A stretch of DNA of 64,000 nucleotides, from positions 1 to 64,000 of the forward strand of contig NZ_FNCC01000017.1 of the NCBI RefSeq assembly GCF_900100955.1, given 5' to 3'. The stretch comes from Lentzea fradiae. Lineage in GTDB: Bacteria; Actinomycetota; Actinomycetes; Mycobacteriales; Pseudonocardiaceae. Positions within the stretch are counted from its first letter, which is position 1; each line of letters begins with the position of its first letter. The position numbers and the translations under genes are program-made. Positions 30,737 to 39,415 of the stretch are shown piece after piece. The notes beneath the pieces were generated by a model, which saw only the letters and a list, made by a program, of their open reading frames with translations, was not told the origin of the DNA and ran no database searches.

Positions 30737-33700
30737 CCGAGCACCTGCGGGAGGCGCTGGCCGTCCTGCGGTTCAACTCCGCAGAGACGCCGGACGACGT
30801 CTGGCGCACCTCGCCGTCCCACGTCGACGGCCTGCACACCAGGGCGGAGCACCGGATCAGGACCGCCATCGACGATGCCAGGGACAGCACCGGCTCCAAC
30901 CCCATCGGGCTGGTCCTGCAGGGTCGCAAGGGAGTCGGCAAGACGCACCTGCTCGGCACGGTGCGCAGCATGGTGCAGGAGATCGGTGGCTACTTCTTCC
31001 TGATCGAGATCAGCTCGGCCGCGATGTTCTGGGAGGACGTCGCGGACGCCATGCGCAGTGAGCTGCTCAGGACCGACGACAGCGGTCAGCTCCAGCTGAT
31101 CGTGCTGCTGCGGGAGCTGTGCCGCGGTGCCGACCTGCCCGCGGACGTGGCCAAGGCGATCGTCCGCGAGGCGCCGTTGACGCCCGAGCACCTGGACGCG
31201 CTGGTCGACGGGCTGCACAAGGTGGACGCGCGGATCGCGAGCGAGTGCGACGAGGTGATCAGGGCGCTGGTCCTGTACGCGTCGCGGCACTCGTCCGTCG
31301 GCCGCAACTACCTGGAAGGGCTGGACGACGAGAAGGGCGAGCGGGCCGCGTGGGGCCTGTCGGCCAAGACGAAGCCGGCGCAGCAGGTGGTGCGGGACAT
31401 CTCGCGGGTGCTGGCGATGACCGGTCCGTGCGTGATCGCCATCGACCAGCTCGACACCGTCGTCAACAAGTCGCAGGACCTCATCGAGGAGGACCTCAGC
31501 CCGGAGGAGGCGCGGGAGCTCGCGCTCATCTCGGACGGGTTGATGCAGCTGCGCGAGATCACCCGCCGGACGGTGACGATCGTCGCCTGCCTGCCGACGA
31601 CCTGGACCAAGCTGCGCCAGGCCGCCAGCGACACCGTCGGCGACCGGTTCACCCTCACGCCGGTCCTCGGCGCCATCAGCGATCCCGGGATCGGCAAGGC
31701 GCTGGTGGAGAAGTGGCTGTCGGTCATCTACGGGAGCAAGGGCATCACGCCTCCGCACCCGACCTGGCCGGTGTCCCCGGAGGCGTTCGGCGACGACTGG
31801 CAGATGGAGACGCCGCGCACGTTGCTCAAGCGGATCCACTCGCACGCGGAGGCGTGCCTGCACGGCGAGGTCCGGGAGCTCCGCTCGTTCCAGGAGCCCC
31901 AGCGGGAGGAGACGCCCGCGCCGGCACCCGAGCAGACGCCGAAGGCGGGACCCGAACCGGACTACCTGGTCGAGCTCGACGTCCGGTTCGCGCGGCTGCG
32001 GGAGAGCGCCGCGCACGCCGCCGCCGACCTCCGCTCGCAGAACGAGGACGACGTGATGCCGGCGTTGTTGCTGGCGGGGCTGAGGTCCTGGGTCACCGAG
32101 ATCGGCAACGACGACCTGGCGTGGCATCCCGAGCCGCAGGCCAAGGACAAGAGCCTGCACGCCAGCCTGCGGCACACCGTCGACGAGGAGCGGGACGTCG
32201 AGGAGCGCTGGCTGTTCCGGCTCATCGCGAGCGGGCACGGCAACACGGTGCTGCGGCGGTTCCGCAATGCCCGTGCGGCGGCCGAGGAGGCCCGCGGGCA
32301 ACACCTCGTGCTCATCCGAAACGGCCGCAAGGGCTGGACCGGGGCGAAGACCAGGGGTGAGGTCGCGGAGTTCGTCCAGCGCGGTGGCAAGAGCATCGAC
32401 GTGTCGGACGAGGACCTGCGGACGTTCATCGCGCTCAAGGAGATGTGGTCGTCGCAGTCGCACCAGCTGCTCGCGTGGCTGGTGGCGCGGAAACCGGCCA
32501 GCAGCAGCACGTTCCTCAAGACGATCCTGCCCGACCCGGCGCGGGCCGGTGCGAGGAGCGGGCACCAGGAGACGCGTCCTCCGCCCCGGCGAAAGACCCC
32601 GGGCCGGCCGACGCCCAGCCAGAAGACGCCCAGCGAGAAGACACCGAACCTGAAGACGCCGGAGGCACGCGCCGAAACGCCGGTGGAGGAACAGCTCCAG
32701 CCCGCCGGGGACGGGGAGATCGTGCTCGGGGTGGACGGGGAGATCCGGATCGCGCTGGAGTCGTTGCGCAAGCACGCGATCGTGTTCGCCGGGTCCGGTA
32801 GTGGCAAGACGGTGTTGTTGCGGCGGATCGTCGAGGAGTGTGCGCTGCAAGGGGTTTCGGCGATCGTGCTGGACCCCAACAACGACCTGGCGCGGCTCGG
32901 GGACGCGTGGCCGCAGGCGCCGGGGGAGTGGCGGGACGGGGACGAGGCCAGGGCCGCCGAGTACCTGGGCGGGACCGAGGTCGTCGTGTGGACGCCGGGG
33001 CGGGCCAGTGGGCGGCCGTTGGTGTTCCACCCGTTGCCTGACTTTGCTGAGGTGCGGTCGGACGAGGACGAGTTCACCGCCGCTGTGGAGGCCGCGGTGG
33101 CACGGCTGGTGCCGCACGCGCGGATCGCCAACGAGACGAAGTTCGCTGTTCGAGGGCGGGCTGTGCTCAAGGAGGCGTTGCGGTACTACGCGCGCAAGGA
33201 TCGGCGGGACCTCAACGGGTTCGTGGACCTGCTGGCGGAGTTGCCGGAAGGGTTGAGCCTGCTGCAGTCGGCGGTGTCGACGGCGGCTGACCTCGCGGAG
33301 ACGTTGCGGGCGGCGATGGTGAACGACCCGTTGCTCGGTGGGCAGGGAGAGCCGACCGATCCCGGGGTGTTGTTGCGGCCCTCGCGCGGGAAGAAGGCGC
33401 GGATCTCGGTGATCAGTTTCGTCGGGTTGCCGTCCGACGAGCAGCGGCAGGGGTTCATCAGCCAGCTGCAGCTGGAGATCTTCGCCTGGATCAAGCGGAA
33501 CCCGGCGGTGGACCGGCCGCTCGGCGGGTTGCTCGTGATGGACGAGGCGCAGACGATCGCGCCGTCGGGCAGTGTCACGGCCAGCACGCAGACGACGATC
33601 CTGCTGGCGTCGCAGGCGCGCAAGTACGGGCTGGGGCTGTTGCTGGCCACGCAGGCGCCGAAGGGCGTGCACAACCAGATCACCGGTAACGCCACCACGC

Positions 33701-33924
33701 AGTTCTTCGGGCGGTTGAACAGTCCCGCGCAGATCGCGGCGGCGACGGAGATGGCTCGTGCCAAGGGAAGCACGGTCGCGGACATCTCGCGGCTGGAGCG
33801 CGGGCAGTTCTACGTCACCGGGGACACGTTCGGGTTCCGGCGGATGCGGGCGCCGTTGTGCCTGAGCCACCATCCGCCCAGCCCGTTGCGGCTGGAGGAG
33901 GTCCTGGAGCGGGCCCGGAAGTGA
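30733..33924 (+). CDS. Dual-ATPase protein: AAA/STAND-like plus HerA/FtsK-like
   Basis: This 1063-residue protein has two P-loop engines. The N-terminal one has Walker A QGRKGVGKTHLLG near residue 65 and Walker B CVIAIDQLD near 238, with an ORC/STAND-like layout. The second has Walker A FAGSGSGKTVLLRRIVEE near 687, DPNNDLARLGD and Walker B LLVMDEAQTIAP near 937. A HerA/TraG-like ITGNATTQFFGRLNSP follows. A Lys/Thr/Pro-repeat linker (TPSQKTPSEKTPNLKTP) joins them. HerA-type ATPases form hexameric rings and partner with effectors such as SIR2 or nucleases in antiphage systems. It ends the operon before a terminator. Confidence 0.82.
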   Translation: MTEHLREALAVLRFNSAETPDDVWRTSPSHVDGLHTRAEHRIRTAIDDARDSTGSNPIGLVLQGRKGVGKTHLLGTVRSMVQEIGGYFFLIEISSAAMFWEDVADAMRSELLRTDDSGQLQLIVLLRELCRGADLPADVAKAIVREAPLTPEHLDALVDGLHKVDARIASECDEVIRALVLYASRHSSVGRNYLEGLDDEKGERAAWGLSAKTKPAQQVVRDISRVLAMTGPCVIAIDQLDTVVNKSQDLIEEDLSPEEARELALISDGLMQLREITRRTVTIVACLPTTWTKLRQAASDTVGDRFTLTPVLGAISDPGIGKALVEKWLSVIYGSKGITPPHPTWPVSPEAFGDDWQMETPRTLLKRIHSHAEACLHGEVRELRSFQEPQREETPAPAPEQTPKAGPEPDYLVELDVRFARLRESAAHAAADLRSQNEDDVMPALLLAGLRSWVTEIGNDDLAWHPEPQAKDKSLHASLRHTVDEERDVEERWLFRLIASGHGNTVLRRFRNARAAAEEARGQHLVLIRNGRKGWTGAKTRGEVAEFVQRGGKSIDVSDEDLRTFIALKEMWSSQSHQLLAWLVARKPASSSTFLKTILPDPARAGARSGHQETRPPPRRKTPGRPTPSQKTPSEKTPNLKTPEARAETPVEEQLQPAGDGEIVLGVDGEIRIALESLRKHAIVFAGSGSGKTVLLRRIVEECALQGVSAIVLDPNNDLARLGDAWPQAPGEWRDGDEARAAEYLGGTEVVVWTPGRASGRPLVFHPLPDFAEVRSDEDEFTAAVEAAVARLVPHARIANETKFAVRGRAVLKEALRYYARKDRRDLNGFVDLLAELPEGLSLLQSAVSTAADLAETLRAAMVNDPLLGGQGEPTDPGVLLRPSRGKKARISVISFVGLPSDEQRQGFISQLQLEIFAWIKRNPAVDRPLGGLLVMDEAQTIAPSGSVTASTQTTILLASQARKYGLGLLLATQAPKGVHNQITGNATTQFFGRLNSPAQIAAATEMARAKGSTVADISRLERGQFYVTGDTFGFRRMRAPLCLSHHPPSPLRLEEVLERARK

Positions 33925-33927
33925 ACG

Positions 33928-33961
33928 AAGGGCGGTGTCCCCGGAAGGGGGCACCGCCCTT
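33928..33961. terminator. Terminator of the TIR/ATPase operon
   Basis: A long stem (AAGGGCGGTG paired with CACCGCCCTT, extended by CCCC/GGGG across one mismatch) lies 4 nt after the stop. It also separates the convergent TIR-like gene. Confidence 0.8.
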
Positions 33962-33978
33962 TCGCGTCCTCAGTGGAC

Positions 33979-34680
33979 CTACGCGCTGAGCATGTCCTCG
34001 ATCCGCTGCCACAGCGTGGAGAACTGGTCAGGCGAGCCGCCGACCACGACGAAGTTCACGGTGTCGTCGTCGTGCAGCTCGACCGCGTAGACGGTGTTGT
34101 CCTCGCGCTCCACGCGCACGGCGACCGTGGTGTCGCCCATGAGCATCGTGCCGGAGAGGGCGCGCTTGGCGAGGGCGGGGGAGGCGGCGGCGAACTGCTC
34201 GGCCAGGGTGCGCAGCGGGTTCTGCTTGGGCTGCACGGGTTCCAGCGCTGGCGCGGGCTCCAGCTCCTGCCCGGTTTCCAGTTCCTGCCCGGTTTCCAGT
34301 TCCTGCACGGCAGCCGCCTCCGGTTCCGGCTGCTTGAGCGCGGCCACCAGGTCGGCGACGGGCACGCGTGCCAGGCCGGCGGTCTCGGCCTCCTCCACGC
34401 GCGACACCAGCGTGTCGACGAGGTGGCCGTTCGCGCGCAGGTGCGGTGACGACGGGTCGTCCTCGCCGGTGAGGACCGGCAGGACGTGCTCGTCGGTCGT
34501 GCCCACCTCGTCGGCGCTGGTCACGAACGGCACGAGGAAACGCACCTCCGCCTCCGGCAGGTCGTTGCTCTCCAACACGGTCAGGCCGCGCTGACGACAC
34601 GCCTCGACCACCTCGTCGGCCACGGCGCGCTGCTCCTCTGCGAACGACACGGCGATGTCGTAGGTCGCGGATTCGGTCAC
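33979..34680 (-). CDS. TIR-like protein with C-terminal unknown domain
   Basis: This 233-residue protein starts SATYDIAVSFAEEQRAVADE, a TIR opening (YDIAxSFAxE), followed by VVEACRQRGLTVLES. A linker carries an exact repeat of ELETGQ (ELETGQELETGQELEP). The C-terminal domain (LSGTMLMGDTTVAVRVERED, then VYAVELHDDDTVNFVVVGG) is beta-rich and of unknown type. The canonical WCxxE glutamate is not evident, so it may be a binding rather than a catalytic TIR. GTG 34680 is chosen because GGAGG lies 5 nt upstream. It is convergent with the defence-like operon. Confidence 0.65.
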   Translation of the reverse strand: MTESATYDIAVSFAEEQRAVADEVVEACRQRGLTVLESNDLPEAEVRFLVPFVTSADEVGTTDEHVLPVLTGEDDPSSPHLRANGHLVDTLVSRVEEAETAGLARVPVADLVAALKQPEPEAAAVQELETGQELETGQELEPAPALEPVQPKQNPLRTLAEQFAAASPALAKRALSGTMLMGDTTVAVRVEREDNTVYAVELHDDDTVNFVVVGGSPDQFSTLWQRIEDMLSA

Positions 34681-34900
34681 TCCTACCTCCCTCACGGCTT
34701 CCCGGCCGGCGGCCGGGTGCGCGCGCATCGTGCACCCGCGGTGTTGACCAGAAGTGGATGAGGAGTGGACGTGTTGACCGCTGCGGCAGGCAACGGGAAA
34801 CACCTGGTTCCGCGCATTCCCAGGACGAATGCTCGAAGGGAGCCCGCACCGAGCGGGCGGAATTCAGGAAATCAATTCCGATCCCTTCGGAGGATTCGCC
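34681..34900. other. Divergent intergenic region
   Basis: This region separates the minus-strand TIR-like gene from the secreted small peptide gene. It must carry both promoters. I could not assign -35/-10 boxes with confidence. TTCGGAGGA at 34886-34894 is the ribosome site of the peptide gene. Confidence 0.4.
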
Positions 34901-35083
34901 ATGTCCAAAATCGCGTCCACTTTCGCCGCCGGTGCGGCCACCCTGCTGACCGCCGTCGCCGTCGCCGCCTCGGTGTCCGGCGGCGTCACGGCCGTGGCGG
35001 ACGGGGAGAACCCGCCCAAGCCCCCGACCACGACGACCACCACCGAAGCGCCCGACGGCGGGGGCAACCCGTGGCACGGGTGA
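34901..35083 (+). CDS. Small secreted Thr/Pro-rich peptide
   Basis: This 60-residue precursor begins MSKIASTFAAGAATLLTAVA and has a signal peptide with a likely cleavage after TAVADG or VSGG. The mature part has ENPPKPPTTTTTTEAPDGGG and ends NPWHG. A strong ribosome site (GGAGGA, 7 nt) and a downstream terminator support expression. No family is recognised. It does not end in FxSxx, so it is not an Fxs-type RiPP precursor. Its job may be at the cell surface. Confidence 0.65.
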   Translation: MSKIASTFAAGAATLLTAVAVAASVSGGVTAVADGENPPKPPTTTTTTEAPDGGGNPWHG

Positions 35084-35095
35084 GGTGACAGCGCG

Positions 35096-35131
35096 ATCGC
35101 CCCGGTCTTTGTCGGAAAAGGCCGGGGCGAT
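35096..35131 (+). terminator. Terminator after the small secreted peptide
   Basis: ATCGCCCCGGTCT pairs with AGGCCGGGGCGAT (13 bp with one G-T), 12 nt past the stop codon. Confidence 0.75.
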
Positions 35132-35186
35132 TGCGGGACAACGGCAGTGGTGATGTACTCGGCGCACGCCGGAGCGGGAGGCAGTC

Positions 35187-36389
35187 GTGTCCGAAACTTT
35201 TGGTGAGTTGCTGCGTGCGCACCGTGTCGCGGCGGGGTTGTCGATGGGGCAGCTGGCGAAGCTGATCCATTACAGCAAGGGTTATCTGAGCAAGATCGAG
35301 AACGATCTGAAACCGCCGAGCCCCACGGTCGCGCGGTTGTGCGACGGCGTGCTGGACGTCGGTGGCCGGCTGGTCGAGGCGGCCGTGCGGAGCGCATCGC
35401 CCCCGCCCGACGGCCGGGCGCTGGGGCGCCGCCAGGTGCTGGTGGCGGGCACGGTGCTGGGCGTTGGCGCGCTCACCGGCGGCGGGCAGCGGCCGGTGCC
35501 GGACGAGCAGGTGATCGCCGGGATGCGCACGTCGTTCGAACAGCTGCGAGCCCTCGGCCTGCGGACCAGTCCGCAGCTCGTGCTCGAACCGCTGAAAGCC
35601 TTGCAGCACACGGTGCACGACCTGGCGCGGGAGAACGCGGGCGCGGTCGGCACCCGGCTGCTCAGGCTCGCCGCGCGCATCGCCGAGCACACCGGCTGGA
35701 TGTGCCAGGAGGCCGGGGACGAGCACGGCGCGCTCTGGTGGACCCGGCACGCGTCCGAACTCGCCCGTGCGGCGGGAGATCCGGACATCGCGAGCTATGC
35801 GTTCGTGCGCGAGGCGGGGGTCGCGCTGTACCGCCAGGACGCTGCCGCCACGATCGGTCTCGCCCAGCAGGCGCAGTGGATCGGCAGCGCGAGCTCACGC
35901 GTCCTGGCGCTGGCCGCCCGGCGGGAGGCGCAGGGCCACGCGCTCGCGGGAGACCGCGGTGCGGCGGAACGCGCGTTCGACCTGGCGGCGCGGCGCATGG
36001 CGGACGCCGGGCAGGACAGCGCCTACCCGGTGCTCGGGTCGAGCGCGCCGGACCCGCTGGAGCTGGCCAGGGGCTGGGCATTGGCCGACCTCGGGCTCAA
36101 CGCCAGGTCGGCGGAGGTGCTGGACCGCGTGCTCGCGTCCGTGCCGGCGACGTCCCGCCGCACCCGTGCCCGGTTCGGCACCCGGCGCGCCCTCGCCCAC
36201 GCGTTGTCGGGCGAGGTCGACGAGAGCTGCCGCTCGCTCGGCCACGTCCTGGACGACGTGGCGCACGTCGACTCGGCGACGGTGAGGGCCGACCTGCGGC
36301 AACTGGCCAGGACCCTGGGCCGGTGGCACAACCACGGCGCGGTGCGCGAGATCTACCCCGACCTGAAACGGCTCCTGGCTCACCGCTGA
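35187..36389 (+). CDS. XRE-TPR regulator
   Basis: This 400-residue protein has an Xre HTH in its first 60 residues (TFGELLRAHRVAAGLSMGQL, then IHYSKGYLSKIENDLKPPSP). A hydrophobic Gly/Val run follows (RRQVLVAGTVLGVGALTGGG), then TPR-type helical repeats to the C-terminus (AGDPDIASYAFVREAGVALY and ELARGWALADLGLNARSAEV). Similar actinomycete proteins (NsdA-like) control development and antibiotics. GGGAGG precedes GTG 35187. Its stop overlaps the stop of the convergent AfsR-like gene by 10 bp. Confidence 0.8.
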   Translation: MSETFGELLRAHRVAAGLSMGQLAKLIHYSKGYLSKIENDLKPPSPTVARLCDGVLDVGGRLVEAAVRSASPPPDGRALGRRQVLVAGTVLGVGALTGGGQRPVPDEQVIAGMRTSFEQLRALGLRTSPQLVLEPLKALQHTVHDLARENAGAVGTRLLRLAARIAEHTGWMCQEAGDEHGALWWTRHASELARAAGDPDIASYAFVREAGVALYRQDAAATIGLAQQAQWIGSASSRVLALAARREAQGHALAGDRGAAERAFDLAARRMADAGQDSAYPVLGSSAPDPLELARGWALADLGLNARSAEVLDRVLASVPATSRRTRARFGTRRALAHALSGEVDESCRSLGHVLDDVAHVDSATVRADLRQLARTLGRWHNHGAVREIYPDLKRLLAHR

Positions 36390-39265
36390 CCGCACGGGCA
36401 GGTCAGCCCTGCTCGTTCCGCCCGCACCTGGTCCGCCTCCGGCTGGTCGAGCTCGCGGAAGACCGACTCCGCCGTGTCCCAGTGCGGCACGGCTTCCGCG
36501 TGCCGGCCCAGGGCGTGCAGCGTGCGGGCGATGCCGATCTCGCCGTGGGACCGGTGCGTGCGGTTGCCGGTGCCGGTGGCCACGTCGAGCAACGACCGGT
36601 ACAGCAGCAGGGCCGCTGGCAGGTCGCCGCGGTCGCGTTCGGTGGCGGCGCGGTCCCGGCACAGCCGGGCCTGCAGCTCCGCGTCCGCCAGCCCGGCGGC
36701 GGCCTTGGCGGCGAGGTCGTGGTGGTGCAACGCCTCCGGGATGCGGCCCGCGAGCCGGTGCGCGTCGGCGATGTTGGTGAGCGCGTAGGCCGCCACGCAG
36801 AGGTCGCCCAGCTCGACCGCGATCTCGTGCGCCTCCAGGTGGTCGGGGATGGCTTCGTCGAGCATGCCGAGGTGCTGGCGGTTCGCGCCGACGTTGTTCA
36901 ACGCGTGGGCGAGCCCCTGGAGGTGCCCGCTCTCGCGCAGGAACGTCACCGCGACCTCCTGCTGCCGCAACGCCGTCTCGTACCTGCCGTGCTGTTCGTT
37001 GAGGTACCCGAGCATGCTCAGCGCGTGGCCCTGTCCGCGCAGGTCGCCGCACTCCGCGTACTTGCCCAGCGCGGCCTCGTAGTTCGCCACCGCCTTGTCG
37101 TGGTCGCCGAGCTGCATGGCCGAGACGGCGATGGCGCACAGCGCGCCCGCCTCGCCCGCCACGTCGCCCAGCCGCGTCCAGCGCGGCAGCGCCCGTTCGG
37201 CGAGTGCCAGCGCCTCCTCGTGCCGCCCGCACCTGTCGTGCGCGGCGGAGAGGCGGATCTCGACGTGCGCCAGCCCGTAGTCGTCGTCCGGCCGCACGGA
37301 GCCTGCGGCGTCGATCCAGTCCTCGAAGCGGTTCGCGGTGTTGAAGTGCCGCCAGATCAACGCGGCCAGCCGCCACGCGTGGTCCGTGCCGGAGCGCCGG
37401 ATCGCGGCCATCAGGTTGTCGCGCTCGGCGGTGATCCACGCCAGCGCACGGGCCTGGTCGTCGAACTCCAGGCCGTACGGGCTTTCCTGGGGCACGGAGG
37501 GCAAAGCCGCGCGGTCGAACGGGTACGCGACCTTCACGGCGTTCGCGAGCGTCACGAGGTAGAAGTCGAACAGGCGCGGCAACGCCTCCGCGGGTGGCGG
37601 TTCCAGCGCGGCGAACTCCTTGATGGAGTCGAGCATCTGGTAGCGGTCCGGCGCGACCTCCTCCAGGAGGCACACCTCGTGCAGGTCGTAGAGCAGCTTG
37701 CGGGTGTCGGCGATGTCGTTGCCGGTGAGGGCCGCCGCGGCCACGAGGTCGACGGCCGGTCCCGGCAGGTGCCCGAACAGCCGGAAGACCTCTCGCTGGC
37801 GGTCGTCGAGCAGCTGGCGGGACGTGTGGACGGCGGCGTTGTCCCGCCACGCGCCGCTGTCGTCGAGCCTGCCGAGCAGGTGGTCGAGCGACCACCTGTC
37901 GTGCTTGCGCAGCAACGCCGCCGCGACGGTGATCGACACCGGCATGTACCCGCAGCGCTTCACCAGCCCGGCGACGTCGGCCGCCCTGCCCCGCACGCGG
38001 GCCGAGCCGGTGAGCCTGCGGAACAGGGTCGACGCGTCGTCGGGGGCCATCGGCGCGAGCCGGACGTGCTCCCCGATGTCGGGCTCGCCCATCTTCTGGC
38101 TCGTGACCAGGGCGAAGCAGTCGCGCGCCTCCGGCAGCAACGGCCGGATCTGCTCGGGTGACGCGGCGCTGTCCAGCACCACCAGCGTCTTCGTGCCGTA
38201 GAGCTGCGACTGGTAGACCGTCGCCTTGCGGCCCACCGTGTCCGGGATTTGCTCGGCGGGCACGCCCAGCTCGGTGAGCAGGTGGGTCAGCGCGTCGGAC
38301 ACCGTCATCGGTGCCACGCCGGGCGTGAAACCGTTGAGCCGCACCAGGAGCTGCCCGTCCGGGAACCGGTGGCGGAGGCGGTGCGCGGCCTCCACCGCCA
38401 GTCCCGTCTTGCCGATGCCGGGCGCGCCGCTGATCCACACCGCGCGGCGTTCGCCCGGTCCCGCCGCCGCGGCCTCGATGGTCTCCAGCTCGGCCGTGCG
38501 GCCGGTGAACCCGCCGGGCCGCGACGGCAGCGAGCTGCCGGGCTCACCGCGCCGGGCGCGTTCGGCGAGGTTGCGCAGCACCGTCCCCGGCTCGAACCCC
38601 TGCTCGGCGAGGGCGGTGCTCGCGGCCTCGAAGACGCGGATCGCCCCGACCCGGTCACCGCCCGCCATGAGCGCGCGCATCAGCAGCTCGGCGTACTTCT
38701 GGTGTTCCGGGGTGGCGCGGACGGCCTTCCGCATCCGGTCCCTGGCCGACCGGTGGTCGCCGGAGACCAGCTCCAGCTCGGCCAGGTCACCGAGGGCGTC
38801 GTGGTAGCTCTCGTCCGGCAGGATCACCTCGGCGCCGCCGACCCTGTCGATGTCGATGTCCTCCAGGAACCGGCCGCGCCACAACGCGACGGCCTCCCGC
38901 AGCAGCTCGATCGCGCGCGGCTCGTCCTTGTCCCGCAGCGCCTGCGCGGCGTCCTCGCGAAGCCGGTCGAACCGCACGGTGTCGATGTCGTCCTCGTCCG
39001 CCCGCAGCACGTACCCGGTCGCCGTCCGCTCGATCGCGGCACCGGTGCCGTCGACGGCCTTGCGCAGCTTGTTGATGTACCCGCGCACCAGCGACCTGCG
39101 TTCCGGCTGCTCCGGCCACACGATCTCGGTGATGCGCTCGGGCGACACGGGCTTGTTCACGTGCAACAGGAGCACGACGAGGATGAACCGTTGCTGCTGG
39201 TCTCCCAGCGGCACCGGGGCGTCCCCGTGCCACGCTTCCAGCGGACCCAGCATCCGGAACTCCAC
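36380..39265 (-). CDS. AfsR-like regulator (SARP-BTAD, NB-ARC, TPR)
   Basis: This 961-residue protein has an OmpR-type winged helix (VEFRMLGPLEAWHGDAPVPL, then LVRGYINKLRKAVDG) and a BTAD helical domain (YHDALGDLAELELVSGDHRS). The NB-ARC/STAND ATPase has Walker A ISGAPGIGKTGLAVE and Walker B TLVVLDSA. C-terminal TPRs follow (ALCAIAVSAMQLGDHDKAVA and similar). AfsR-like proteins integrate signals and activate secondary metabolism or, in other STANDs, conflict responses. GTG 39265 follows GAGGAGG by 4 nt; the longer frame to 39352 is unlikely. It is divergent from the vWA gene. Confidence 0.88.
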   Translation of the reverse strand: MEFRMLGPLEAWHGDAPVPLGDQQQRFILVVLLLHVNKPVSPERITEIVWPEQPERRSLVRGYINKLRKAVDGTGAAIERTATGYVLRADEDDIDTVRFDRLREDAAQALRDKDEPRAIELLREAVALWRGRFLEDIDIDRVGGAEVILPDESYHDALGDLAELELVSGDHRSARDRMRKAVRATPEHQKYAELLMRALMAGGDRVGAIRVFEAASTALAEQGFEPGTVLRNLAERARRGEPGSSLPSRPGGFTGRTAELETIEAAAAGPGERRAVWISGAPGIGKTGLAVEAAHRLRHRFPDGQLLVRLNGFTPGVAPMTVSDALTHLLTELGVPAEQIPDTVGRKATVYQSQLYGTKTLVVLDSAASPEQIRPLLPEARDCFALVTSQKMGEPDIGEHVRLAPMAPDDASTLFRRLTGSARVRGRAADVAGLVKRCGYMPVSITVAAALLRKHDRWSLDHLLGRLDDSGAWRDNAAVHTSRQLLDDRQREVFRLFGHLPGPAVDLVAAAALTGNDIADTRKLLYDLHEVCLLEEVAPDRYQMLDSIKEFAALEPPPAEALPRLFDFYLVTLANAVKVAYPFDRAALPSVPQESPYGLEFDDQARALAWITAERDNLMAAIRRSGTDHAWRLAALIWRHFNTANRFEDWIDAAGSVRPDDDYGLAHVEIRLSAAHDRCGRHEEALALAERALPRWTRLGDVAGEAGALCAIAVSAMQLGDHDKAVANYEAALGKYAECGDLRGQGHALSMLGYLNEQHGRYETALRQQEVAVTFLRESGHLQGLAHALNNVGANRQHLGMLDEAIPDHLEAHEIAVELGDLCVAAYALTNIADAHRLAGRIPEALHHHDLAAKAAAGLADAELQARLCRDRAATERDRGDLPAALLLYRSLLDVATGTGNRTHRSHGEIGIARTLHALGRHAEAVPHWDTAESVFRELDQPEADQVRAERAGLTCPCGQR

Positions 39266-39415
39266 GCCGCCTCCTCGATTCCCGGTGACCAGTCTGGGAG
39301 GAATGTCGTACGGCGACGCGCAGGCGTGTCGATGTATCCGCTTTTTGTCCACCTTTGATCAACACGATCAGGTCACGGTGCTCCGGAGTCACGCTTCGTG
39401 CCGAGGAGAAGACAG

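Noticed and set aside
30673..33954. A 1093-codon open frame on the minus strand opposite the dual-ATPase gene
   Set aside because: It is a GC-rich antisense shadow: Arg/Pro/Gly/Leu-rich with no motif, while the plus strand encodes clear Walker motifs throughout.
34901..35083. Secreted peptide as an FxSxx-COOH RiPP precursor
   Set aside because: The TIR/KGGVGR neighbourhood suggested it, but the peptide ends NPWHG without FxSxx, and no radical SAM enzyme is present.
35339..38161. A 940-codon plus-strand frame over the XRE-TPR and AfsR-like genes
   Set aside because: It is alternative-frame translation of GC-rich sequence. The real genes on each strand account for the codon structure.
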